Program-made: the position numbers and the translations under genes
In this document: positions 6,295-13,730 of the stretch, in pieces
How the letters are laid out: each line of letters opens with the position of its first letter
Position numbering within the stretch: the first letter of the stretch is position 1
The notes under the pieces: model-generated
Databases searched by the model: none
What the model was told of the DNA's origin: nothing
The model's input: only the letters and a program-made list of their open reading frames with translations
From: an uncultured Propionibacteriaceae bacterium
GTDB taxonomy: Bacteria; Actinomycetota; Actinomycetes; Propionibacteriales; Propionibacteriaceae
Direction of reading: 5' to 3'
DNA: 33,158 nt
NCBI GenBank assembly: GCA_902805915.1
Contig: CADCUO010000243.1
Coordinates: 1-33,158, forward strand

Positions 6295-7804
6295 GGGGAA
6301 GGCTGCGGTCAGCGCTGCTCCAGGTGCCCCGGTCGGTGATGTCGGGCGCGAAGCTGATGACCTCCGCGGTCTCGGTCAGGGTTGCCAACACCGACTCCGG
6401 CAGCGCTCCGGGGGCAGCACGGTCACTCGATGTGGAGGCCAGCAGGCAGGCGCGCTGCCCTTGGACCTGGAAGCACAACGTCGATTGGTCACGATTGCCG
6501 GACAGCACGGCGGTACGGCCGCCCACGCTCAGCCTCACCGGGTTGGTGAGCTGACTTCGTCCCGGCTCGGCGGGCATCGAGAACGACAGCTCGACCTCCG
6601 AGGTGGCGCCCGGACGGGCCGCCAGCTTGACCTCCACCCGGCCGTCGGCGTGCTCGGCGAGCGCCTCGACGGCGAAGGGCTCAGGCGGCGGGCCAAACGA
6701 AAAAGGCAGCGCGATCGGTGACCGATCGAACTCGACCGAGCGGGCCAACGCCACCAGCTCCGCGCGAGTGGCGTCCGGGGTCACCGACGTACCCAGCCAG
6801 GCGCAATGCACCCAGGCCCAGCCGTCATCGGCGTACCGCCACGCCACGTACGGTCCACCTCCGACCCGCTCGACCTTGCTGTCACTGAAGAAACCCGGAC
6901 GTCCTCGGACAGAGACGGCATTCTCGGGAACGGTCGCGTCGGGCGAGATGAAGGTGTCGGTGGCGGGCAACGAGACGCTCACCACACAGGTCCGAGCGTT
7001 CGGGCGGGCGTCGTTGGTCAGCTCGGTGATCTCGCGGTCGGCGCTGACAGAGCGCGCGAGGGCGCGCCAGCCCTCAGGCGGATCCACCGTGTGCATGAAC
7101 GTCCATTCGCCGGACTGGCGGACGAACACCGGCAGCCGGGGCACCAGCACGGTCGGCACCAGCGCGACCGCCGAAAGCCCGACGAGTGTCGCCGCGCCAA
7201 TGGCGACCCTTCGGGCCCGGCGCGACCCGAGCCGCTCGAGGTGGTGCACCAGAGACCTTCGCACAGCGTCGACGGCTGGAGTGCGGTCGGATAGGCGGCG
7301 CAGCGCGGACCGCAGCTCGTCCAGCTCGATGCCCGGCTGGGCGGTCCGGAGCGTTTCCTGCGCCTGAGCCAGATCCCGAGCCACGCCTGCCACCGACCGG
7401 TCAAGCATCGACGCAGTGTGGGTCTGGCTGAGGAGCATCAGCTGGTTGAGCACCAGGACGGCACGGTGCCTGGCCGGCAGCAGGTCGAGGCCGTCGATTG
7501 CCGGGTCTCCGTCGCGCTCGGGTTGCGGCCCTGTCAGGTCTAGGGCCTCCGCAGAGTCGGGCGGTGTTGAGTAAGCGCCCGGTCTGGACCCGGCCGCGAG
7601 ATAGGTGCGCACGAGCAGCTTCTGTAGCTCCTCGGCCGGAAACTCCAGCTGACGGAGCCGGCGCCAACGCCGACCTGCCTTGGCGGTTGCAGCGCCGACC
7701 AGGTCGGCCGCCGCGGACGGGGTGCCGGTGAGGGCGGTCGCCAACGGAAGCAGGTCGTCCCAGTAGTCGACGATCTCCCGCTCGAAGCCCGACGACCTCT
7801 GCAC
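6290..7804 (-). CDS. Membrane-anchored protein with degenerate sigma-factor-like N-terminus
   Basis: A 504-residue protein of unusual build. Residues about 10-70 resemble sigma-70 region 2 (YWDDLLPLATALTG, then SAAADLVGAATAKAGRRWRRL in outline). Residues about 105-155 resemble region 4 (LPARHRAVLVLNQL, then ASMLDRSVAGVARDLAQA). A hydrophobic segment at about 200-221 (VAIGAATLVGLSAVALVPTV) would span the membrane, and the remaining 280 residues would lie outside the cell as a beta-rich domain of unknown type with few cysteines. The GTG start has an AAGGA site 5 nt upstream and lies 17 nt after pgm, so both are likely one operon. Whether it still acts in transcription or is only a sensor is unknown. 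Confidence 0.6.
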   Translation of the reverse strand: MQRSSGFEREIVDYWDDLLPLATALTGTPSAAADLVGAATAKAGRRWRRLRQLEFPAEELQKLLVRTYLAAGSRPGAYSTPPDSAEALDLTGPQPERDGDPAIDGLDLLPARHRAVLVLNQLMLLSQTHTASMLDRSVAGVARDLAQAQETLRTAQPGIELDELRSALRRLSDRTPAVDAVRRSLVHHLERLGSRRARRVAIGAATLVGLSAVALVPTVLVPRLPVFVRQSGEWTFMHTVDPPEGWRALARSVSADREITELTNDARPNARTCVVSVSLPATDTFISPDATVPENAVSVRGRPGFFSDSKVERVGGGPYVAWRYADDGWAWVHCAWLGTSVTPDATRAELVALARSVEFDRSPIALPFSFGPPPEPFAVEALAEHADGRVEVKLAARPGATSEVELSFSMPAEPGRSQLTNPVRLSVGGRTAVLSGNRDQSTLCFQVQGQRACLLASTSSDRAAPGALPESVLATLTETAEVISFAPDITDRGTWSSADRSLPR

Positions 7805-7821
7805 GGTTGTCCTTACCGCGG

Positions 7822-9453
7822 TCAGCCGAGCGTCGCCGAAACCACCGCGCGCGCCTCCTCCTGCACGAGCGCCAGGTGGTCGGCACCTCGGAAGGACTCC
7901 GCGTAGATCTTGTAGACATCTTCGGTGCCCGATGGACGGGCGGCGAACCAGGCCGAGTCGGTGCAGACCTTCAGTCCGCCGATCGCTGCGCCGTTCCCTG
8001 GTGCGGTGGTGAGGATCGCGGTGATCTTCTCACCCGCCAGCTCGGTTGCTGCGACGGCGGAGGAGTCCAGCTTGGACAGCTTCGCCTTCTGCTCGCGGTT
8101 GGCGGGTGCATCCACGCGCGCGTACGCCGGGGCGCCGTGGGCGGCGGTCAGCTCGGCATACAGCTCGCTCGGCGACTTGCCGGTGACAGCGCGGATCTCG
8201 CTGGCCAGCAGCGCCAGCAGGATGCCGTCCTTGTCCGTGGTCCAGGTGCTGCCGTCCAGAGCTAGGAAGGAGGCACCGGCAGACTCCTCGCCGCCGAAAC
8301 CGATGGTGCCCGACCGCAGGCCGTCGACGAACCACTTGAAGCCCACCGGCACCTCCACCAGGGTGCGCCCCAGATCTGCTGCGACGCGGTCGATCATGGA
8401 GGAGGACACCAACGTCTTGCCGACCCCGGCGTCTGGGTTCCATCCCGGCCGGTTTGCGTACAGGTACGCGATGGCGACGGCGAGATAGGCGTTCGGGTTC
8501 ATCAGGCCGAAGTCCGGGGTGACGATGCCGTGCCGGTCGGCGTCGGCGTCGTTGCCGGTGGAGATGTCGAAGGCAAGCTTGTTCGCGATCAGGCTCGCCA
8601 TCGCGTTCGGGGAGGAGCAGTCCATCCTGATCTTGCCGTCGGTGTCCAAGGTCATGAACGACCAGCGCGGGTCGACCTCTTTGTTGATCACCGTCAGGTC
8701 CAGGCCCAGCCGGTCGGCGATGTATCCCCAGTAGTCGACGCTGGCGCCGCCCAGCGGGTCAGCGCCGATGTGGACACCGGCCTCTCGGACCGCGTCGAGG
8801 TTCAGCGCGTTGACCAGGTCCTCGCAGTAGCGACCCATGTAGTCGAAGCGGTTCAGCTCGGCCGCGACCGACTCGAACGACTTGCGGCGGATGGCCGAGC
8901 CGTCGCTGAGCAAGGCGTTGGCGCGCGCGGCGATGACGCTGGTCGCGTCCGAGTCAGCGGGTCCACCGTGCGGGGGGTTGTACTTGAAGCCGCCGTCGCG
9001 GGGCGGGTTGTGCGACGGAGTGACCACGATCCCATCGGCCGTGTCGGCCGCGGCAGCCGTCGCGTTGTGCACCACGATGGCCCGGGACACCGCAGGTGTG
9101 GGGGTGTACTGGTTGTCGTTCTCACAGCACACCGTCACTTCGTTGGCCAGCAGTACCTCGATCGCGGTCCGCCATGCCGGCAGCGACAGTGCGTGCGTGT
9201 CCTTGCCGAGGAAGAGCGGCCCGGTGATGCCCTGGGACGCTCGGTACTCAACGATGGCCTGGGTGGTGGCGGCGATGTGTGCGTCGTTGAAGGCGGTGTC
9301 CAGACTGGAGCCTCGATGCCCTGACGTACCGAAGGCGACCTGCTGGTCGGGGTTCGACGGGTCAGGGGTGAGGTCGTAGTAGGCACCGACAACGGCGTCC
9401 ACGTCGATCAGGTCTTCGGGTTGGGCCGGCTGGCCGGCGCGAGGGTGAGCCAT
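7822..9453 (-). CDS. pgm: Phosphoglucomutase (alpha-D-glucose phosphate-specific)
   Basis: A 543-residue enzyme, close to the roughly 546 residues of E. coli Pgm. It interconverts glucose 1-phosphate and glucose 6-phosphate in the cytoplasm. The phosphoserine loop is TPSHNP with S147, the metal loop is DADADRHG (D302, D304, D306), the sugar-binding loop is GEESAG (388-393) and the phosphate-binding loop is RPSGTEDVYKIY near the C-terminus. The frame extends upstream to 9726, but the ATG at 9453 gives the normal length and has a CAGAAT box 7 nt before it, so it may be leaderless. The product connects the glycogen genes further right with central metabolism. The sigma-like gene follows after 17 nt. 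Confidence 0.93.
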   Translation of the reverse strand: MAHPRAGQPAQPEDLIDVDAVVGAYYDLTPDPSNPDQQVAFGTSGHRGSSLDTAFNDAHIAATTQAIVEYRASQGITGPLFLGKDTHALSLPAWRTAIEVLLANEVTVCCENDNQYTPTPAVSRAIVVHNATAAAADTADGIVVTPSHNPPRDGGFKYNPPHGGPADSDATSVIAARANALLSDGSAIRRKSFESVAAELNRFDYMGRYCEDLVNALNLDAVREAGVHIGADPLGGASVDYWGYIADRLGLDLTVINKEVDPRWSFMTLDTDGKIRMDCSSPNAMASLIANKLAFDISTGNDADADRHGIVTPDFGLMNPNAYLAVAIAYLYANRPGWNPDAGVGKTLVSSSMIDRVAADLGRTLVEVPVGFKWFVDGLRSGTIGFGGEESAGASFLALDGSTWTTDKDGILLALLASEIRAVTGKSPSELYAELTAAHGAPAYARVDAPANREQKAKLSKLDSSAVAATELAGEKITAILTTAPGNGAAIGGLKVCTDSAWFAARPSGTEDVYKIYAESFRGADHLALVQEEARAVVSATLG

Positions 9454-9460
9454 AGGCCAC

Positions 9461-9466
9461 ATTCTG
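9461..9466 (-). promoter_or_regulatory. Possible -10 box of pgm
   Basis: CAGAAT on the minus strand is followed by exactly 7 nt and the ATG at 9453, the same geometry as the TANNNT boxes seen before glgP, ligA and the enoyl-CoA hydratase gene. The first base differs from the consensus. Confidence 0.3.
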
Positions 9467-9485
9467 CCCACACTTGCCGCCACCA

Positions 9486-9499
9486 TGGGCCCGGGCCCA
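9486..9499. promoter_or_regulatory. 14-bp palindrome between pgm and the thioredoxin-like gene
   Basis: TGGGCCCGGGCCCA is a perfect palindrome in the 96-bp gap between two divergent genes. It might be a regulator site, but GC-rich palindromes also arise by chance in this genome. Confidence 0.25.
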
Positions 9500-9536
9500 G
9501 GGATGTCCCAAGTTCGCCGACCGGCCGCGGCTTTGA

Positions 9537-9542
9537 CAGGAT
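9537..9542 (+). promoter_or_regulatory. Possible -10 box of the thioredoxin/TPR gene
   Basis: CAGGAT is followed by 7 nt and the ATG at 9550. The spacer (GGAGGGC) also contains a GGAGG that could serve as a ribosome site, though only 2 nt from the start. Confidence 0.25.
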
Positions 9543-9549
9543 GGAGGGC

Positions 9550-10479
9550 ATGAGCGCCTCGAGTTTCAGCCGTCCCGGAGCCATCGATCTGTCGCAGCTC
9601 GCCAAGCGGGCGCAGCCACCGGCAGGCGCCGCTGGCGGTGGCCCCGCGGGCGCTGGTGCCTCCTATGTGGTGGAGGTGACCGAGCAGACCTTCGACGCGG
9701 AGGTGATGCGCAGGTCGCTGCAGCACCCAGTGGTGGTTGAATTCTATTCGCCGCGGGTGAGCTCGGGTCAGCAGCTGTCCGACGCGCTGGCTGCGGTGGC
9801 GAGCGAAGCGGCGGGCAAGTTCGTTGTGGCTCGGCTCAACGTCGACGTCTCACCGCAGATCGTGCAGGCTCTGCAGCTCCAGGCGGTACCCACCGTGATC
9901 GGTGTCATCGGCGGCCAGATCGCCCCGCTGTTCCAAGGAGTGCTGCCGAAGGCCCAGGTGCAGGCCTACATCGACGAGCTGATCAAGGCTGCGGTGGCGA
10001 ACGGCATCGTCGGTCGCGCCGACCCGGTCGGCGCGACGCCCGGAGGCGCCGAACCCGAGCAGGCGCCGGACCCCCGGTTCGCGGCAGCGGACGCGGCACT
10101 CGAACGTGGCGACTTCGCGGCCGCCAGCGAAGAGTTCGACAAGCTGCTCCAAGCCAACCCTGGCGATGCCGAAGCGCTGGCTGGCAAGGCGCAGGCGGGC
10201 CTGCTCGCCCGTACGGCGACGCTCGACCCCGACGAGGTGCTGGCTCGAGCGGCACAGCCCGACGCCGATATCCAGGTGCAGCTGGAGGCCGCCGATGTCG
10301 AGCTGGTCATCGGTACTCCGGAGGCAGCCTTCGCCCGGCTCATCGCCGTGATCAGGAGGTCGGCCGGGGAGGAGCGCAACCAGGCCCGGGTGCGGCTGCT
10401 GGAGCTGTTCGAGACCCTGGGCAACGCCGACGAGCGGGTGCTCAAGGCGCGTCGCGACCTGATGGCCGCGCTGTTCTGA
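9550..10479 (+). CDS. Thioredoxin-fold and TPR protein (CnoX/YbbN-like)
   Basis: A 309-residue protein. After a Gly/Ala-rich leader, residues about 40-150 form a thioredoxin fold: VVVEFYSPRVSSGQQLSDAL, then ARLNVDV and LQAVPTVIGV with the cis-proline kept. The usual WCxxC active site is replaced by a stretch with no cysteine (YSPRVSSGQ). The C-terminal half is helical with TPR-like repeats (ERGDFAAASEEFDKLLQANP, ADVELVIGTPEAAFARLIAV). This arrangement is that of E. coli YbbN/CnoX, a holdase that protects clients from chlorine stress and hands them to chaperones. Redox activity is not expected here. The start is chosen by the leader pattern of homologues; an ATG at 9541 is also possible. Confidence 0.75.
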   Translation: MSASSFSRPGAIDLSQLAKRAQPPAGAAGGGPAGAGASYVVEVTEQTFDAEVMRRSLQHPVVVEFYSPRVSSGQQLSDALAAVASEAAGKFVVARLNVDVSPQIVQALQLQAVPTVIGVIGGQIAPLFQGVLPKAQVQAYIDELIKAAVANGIVGRADPVGATPGGAEPEQAPDPRFAAADAALERGDFAAASEEFDKLLQANPGDAEALAGKAQAGLLARTATLDPDEVLARAAQPDADIQVQLEAADVELVIGTPEAAFARLIAVIRRSAGEERNQARVRLLELFETLGNADERVLKARRDLMAALF

Positions 10480-10492
10480 GCGGATCGGTTTC

Positions 10493-10504
10493 CTGAGGCC
10501 TCAG
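10493..10504. terminator. 12-bp palindrome at the end of convergent genes
   Basis: CTGAGGCCTCAG is a perfect palindrome that includes the stop codon of the minus-strand NUDIX gene and lies 14 nt beyond the stop of the thioredoxin/TPR gene. It may form a small terminator hairpin. Support is weak because the stem is short. Confidence 0.25.
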
Positions 10505-11289
10505 CTGGCTGGGACGGTCCCGTCCTCGGTGTAGGCCATAGTGCCGGGCGCCAGGCTGGCGGCAATACTGAGCCTGCGGTGGGCGATGGGGGTGAGGAGC
10601 TCGGCAGCCTGTGCCAGTGTGACCAGCTGCACCCGCTTGATCTCACTCGGCTGCAGTGCGTAGCCGCCCACCTCGTCGGCGGTCACAGTGCCGCCGTCGA
10701 AGATCATCTCGATGGCGTCATCCCAGCCGAGGTACGGCGGCAGCCAGTCCACCACCAGCAGCCGTCCCACCGCCAGGTGAATACCGAGCTCCTCGCGCAC
10801 CTCCCGGATCGCGCCGTGCCGGGGAGTCTCGCCAGGCTCCACGATCCCTCCGGGAAGCTCCCAGTCCGGCTTGAACTGGGTCTCGCACAGCAACACCCGG
10901 CCCTGCTCATCCCGCATCACCACGTGCGCTATCAGCCGCTTCTTCGGCAGGGCGGAGTTCATCACAGCGGAGAAGCCATGAGCCCCATCCACCGCGTCGG
11001 TAGCCAGCCGGGCGAAGAGCAGCTCGTCGGCCCAGCTCCCGTCCGCGCCTCTCACCGCCTGACGCCGTACCCCCTCCAGCCGGAAGCCGGACCTCAGCAC
11101 CGCTCGCCGTTCCTGGGTCTGCTGGCTCGCCAGCACGACCTCCAGCCGACGTACACCGCCGCCGACCAGTGCCTGCTCAGCAGCGACGGACAGGGCCTGC
11201 GTCAGGTCCGGCAGGCTCGGCTCGCCGTCCCAGTGCACGCTGGCAACGCCGTCGCCGAGGTTCCTTAGCTGAAGGCCGCTGTCAGCCAC
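10501..11289 (-). CDS. GNAT-like/NUDIX hydrolase fusion
   Basis: A 262-residue protein. Residues about 45-97 look like the second half of a GNAT acetyltransferase fold (RRAVLRSGFRLEGVRRQAVR, then ADELLFARL), without the usual acetyl-CoA P-loop. Residues about 118-250 are a NUDIX domain with a complete box: G148, E154 and R162-E163-V164-R165-E166-E167-L168-G169-I170. NUDIX enzymes cut nucleoside diphosphates linked to another group. The GTG start lies 12 nt after glgB, so it is co-transcribed with the glucan genes; an ADP-glucose or related sugar-nucleotide substrate is therefore worth considering, but this is inference from position only. Confidence 0.8.
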   Translation of the reverse strand: MADSGLQLRNLGDGVASVHWDGEPSLPDLTQALSVAAEQALVGGGVRRLEVVLASQQTQERRAVLRSGFRLEGVRRQAVRGADGSWADELLFARLATDAVDGAHGFSAVMNSALPKKRLIAHVVMRDEQGRVLLCETQFKPDWELPGGIVEPGETPRHGAIREVREELGIHLAVGRLLVVDWLPPYLGWDDAIEMIFDGGTVTADEVGGYALQPSEIKRVQLVTLAQAAELLTPIAHRRLSIAASLAPGTMAYTEDGTVPAS

Positions 11290-11301
11290 CTGAACGTAGC
11301 C

Positions 11302-13728
11302 TCAGTCCGTACCAGAACCGCCGCCGGCAGCGCCACCCTCGCCGGTCGACGGTGGCTGCGTAGCCGACTCCGTGGCCGACCGACCCGCCGCCCCCTTCCG
11401 GGACCGCGGGGCGGCGGTCTTCTTGCCGGCTGCCTTGCCCGCTGCCTTGGCTATCTTGGCGGCGGCAGACTTGGTGGCCTTGGCCGCCCCCTTCACCGCG
11501 ACGGACTCCGTCGCCTTGGCGACTGCTTTCGCCGCCTTCTTCACCGGCGCGGCTGGTGCCTCAGTGCTCGCAGCCTCGATCGGCGGTTCTGCGGCGGGCG
11601 CGTTGGCGGCTGCTCCGGGCGGTGCGCCCTCCGTGGCGTCGAAGTCCAGGTCCACCGCGGGTCCTCGTCCGATCGGCTCGGCGGTTGCTGACCTCTGGGT
11701 GGCACCAGGCTGCGCGGCATCCGCCCCGGCTGCAGCCGAGGCCTCGGTGCTGGGGGTCGGTGACGCCAGCTTGGCGGCGGCTCTGATCGCGGCCGCCGCC
11801 TTGTCGGGCTCGGGTTGCGGCTCAGTCAGGACGGGTTCGAACATCAGCCAGACCGCCCCGAGCGGGGGGATGGTCACGTCGGCCGACGCCGGATACCCGT
11901 GGGAGGGGATCGGGGTGGCCTCAACCTGGCCCAGGTTCCCGAACACCCCGCTGCCGTCGTAGACGGCCGCATCGGTGTTCAGGATCTCCTTCCACACGCC
12001 CTCGGTCGGTAGACCGATCCGGTGGTCCGGCCGCGGCTCGGTGGAGAAGTTGACGAGGCTGGCGATGATCTGGCCGTCACCGTCGTACCGCAAGAAGGAG
12101 AAGACGTTGCCGCCGCGGTCATCGGCGTCGATCCAGGCGAAGCCGGCCGGGTCGGTGTCCAGCTTGAACAGGGCCGGGTGCGCCTTGTAGATCGCGTTCA
12201 TGTCCTTGATCAGACGCTGCACACCACGGTGGCCCCACTGGTTGGTGAGATCCCAGTCGAGACTGCGGTTCTCCGAGTACTCCCGCCGCTGCCCGAACTC
12301 GGTGCCCATGAACAGCAGCTGCTTGCCCGGGTGGGACCACATGAAGGCGTAGAAGGCGCGCATGGTGGCGAACTTGCGCCACTCGTCCTGCGGAGCTCGC
12401 TCGAACATGGAGCCCTTGCCGTGCACCACCTCGTCGTGGCTGATCGGGAGGATGAAGTTCTCCGAATACGCGTAGGCCATGGCGAACGTCATCTCATGAT
12501 GGTGGTACTGCCGGTAGAGCGGATCACGCCCGTAGTAGCGCAGCGAGTCGTTCATCCAGCCCATGTTCCACTTGAAGCCGAAGCCCAGGCCGCCGGAGTC
12601 CACCGGTCGGGTGACGCCAGGCCAGGAGGTGGATTCCTCGGCGACCATGATCACGCCGGGTTCGCGGCGGTAGGCGTGCGAGTTGACCTCCTGCAGCAGC
12701 GCTACCGCCTCCAGGTTCTCGTTGCCCCCGAACTCGTTCGGGATCCACTGGCCGGCCTCGCGCGAGTAGTCCAGGTAGAGCATCGAGGCGACGCCGTCGA
12801 CCCGCAGTCCGTCGATGTGGTACTCCTTCAGCCAGTAGTAGGCGTTGGAGTTGAGGAAGCTCTTCACCTCGTTGCGGCCGAAGTTGAAGATGTAGGAGCC
12901 CCAGTCGGGGTGCCAGCCCTTGCGTGGGTCCTCGTGCTCGTACAGCGCGGTGCCGTCGAAGCGCTGTAGCGCCCACGGGTCGGTGGCGAAGTGGCCAGGA
13001 ACCCAGTCGATGATCACCCCGACGCCCGCCTGGTGCAGCATGTCGACCAGGTGCCGGAACTCATCCGGTGACCCGAACTTCGACATCGGCGCGAAGTAGC
13101 CGGTGACGTGGTAGCCCCACGACCCCTCGTACGGGTGCTGCGCGACGGGCAGGAACTCCACGTGGGTGTAGCCCTGCCAGCTGACGTACTCCACCAGCTC
13201 CTTGGCCAGCTCGAGGTAGGTCAGCCCTTTGCGCCAGGAACCCAGGTGCACCTCATAGATGCTGATCGGCTTGGCGTGCAGCTGCGACTCCCCGCGGTAC
13301 CACATCCACTGGTCATCACCCCAGACGTACTGGCTGTTGTAGACGATGGAGGCGGTGTGCGGAGCAGCCTCGCAGAACTGGGCCATCGGGTCAGCCTTCA
13401 GGCGCCAGACATCGTCGATGCCACAGACCTCGTACTTGTACAGCGACCCGGTGCCCACGCCTTCGACGAACAACGCCCACACCCCAGACCCCGGCACCAG
13501 GTGCAGGTAGGAGTGCTCGCCGTTCCACCAGTTGAAGTCACCTACCAGCCGAACGGCTTTGGCGTTGGGTGCCCAGACCGAGAAGCGGGTGCCATGCACC
13601 TCCCCGCGGTCGTCATCATGGACAGTCATCTCCTGCGCGCCGGGCCGACGCCAGCACTCGGTGTCATGGCCCTGGTGGAAACCGGTCAGGTCCCAGCCGG
13701 TCAGTCCGCCTGTTGGGTCGTAGCCCAT
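11302..13728 (-). CDS. glgB: 1,4-alpha-glucan branching enzyme with long basic tail
   Basis: An 808-residue GH13 enzyme that creates alpha-1,6 branches in glycogen. An N-terminal CBM48 module (about 45-130, TRFSVWAPNAKAVRLVGDF) precedes the barrel. The nucleophile is D311 (GLRVDGVASMLY), the acid/base is E364 (MVAEESTSWPG), and HD at 431-432 is the third catalytic motif. The enzyme proper ends near residue 632 (GAVWLMFEP). About 176 further residues are rich in Ala, Pro and later Lys (KAAKAVAKAT, AAGKAAGKK), resembling histone-H1-like tails; this is not part of normal GlgB. The ATG at 13728 has AAGGAG 5 nt upstream and is preferred to a GTG at 13734. It starts 2 nt after the mak stop. Confidence 0.93.
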   Translation of the reverse strand: MGYDPTGGLTGWDLTGFHQGHDTECWRRPGAQEMTVHDDDRGEVHGTRFSVWAPNAKAVRLVGDFNWWNGEHSYLHLVPGSGVWALFVEGVGTGSLYKYEVCGIDDVWRLKADPMAQFCEAAPHTASIVYNSQYVWGDDQWMWYRGESQLHAKPISIYEVHLGSWRKGLTYLELAKELVEYVSWQGYTHVEFLPVAQHPYEGSWGYHVTGYFAPMSKFGSPDEFRHLVDMLHQAGVGVIIDWVPGHFATDPWALQRFDGTALYEHEDPRKGWHPDWGSYIFNFGRNEVKSFLNSNAYYWLKEYHIDGLRVDGVASMLYLDYSREAGQWIPNEFGGNENLEAVALLQEVNSHAYRREPGVIMVAEESTSWPGVTRPVDSGGLGFGFKWNMGWMNDSLRYYGRDPLYRQYHHHEMTFAMAYAYSENFILPISHDEVVHGKGSMFERAPQDEWRKFATMRAFYAFMWSHPGKQLLFMGTEFGQRREYSENRSLDWDLTNQWGHRGVQRLIKDMNAIYKAHPALFKLDTDPAGFAWIDADDRGGNVFSFLRYDGDGQIIASLVNFSTEPRPDHRIGLPTEGVWKEILNTDAAVYDGSGVFGNLGQVEATPIPSHGYPASADVTIPPLGAVWLMFEPVLTEPQPEPDKAAAAIRAAAKLASPTPSTEASAAAGADAAQPGATQRSATAEPIGRGPAVDLDFDATEGAPPGAAANAPAAEPPIEAASTEAPAAPVKKAAKAVAKATESVAVKGAAKATKSAAAKIAKAAGKAAGKKTAAPRSRKGAAGRSATESATQPPSTGEGGAAGGGSGTD

Positions 13729-13730
13729 CG

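Noticed and set aside
9454-9726. Longer N-terminus for pgm (634 residues)
   Set aside because: The extra 91 residues overlap the divergent thioredoxin/TPR gene, are not found in Pgm proteins, and the ATG at 9453 gives normal length with a box 7 nt upstream.
12022-12969. 315-codon plus-strand frame antisense to glgB
   Set aside because: Shadow frame opposite the conserved barrel of glgB; composition is dominated by Val, Gly and His without domain signs.
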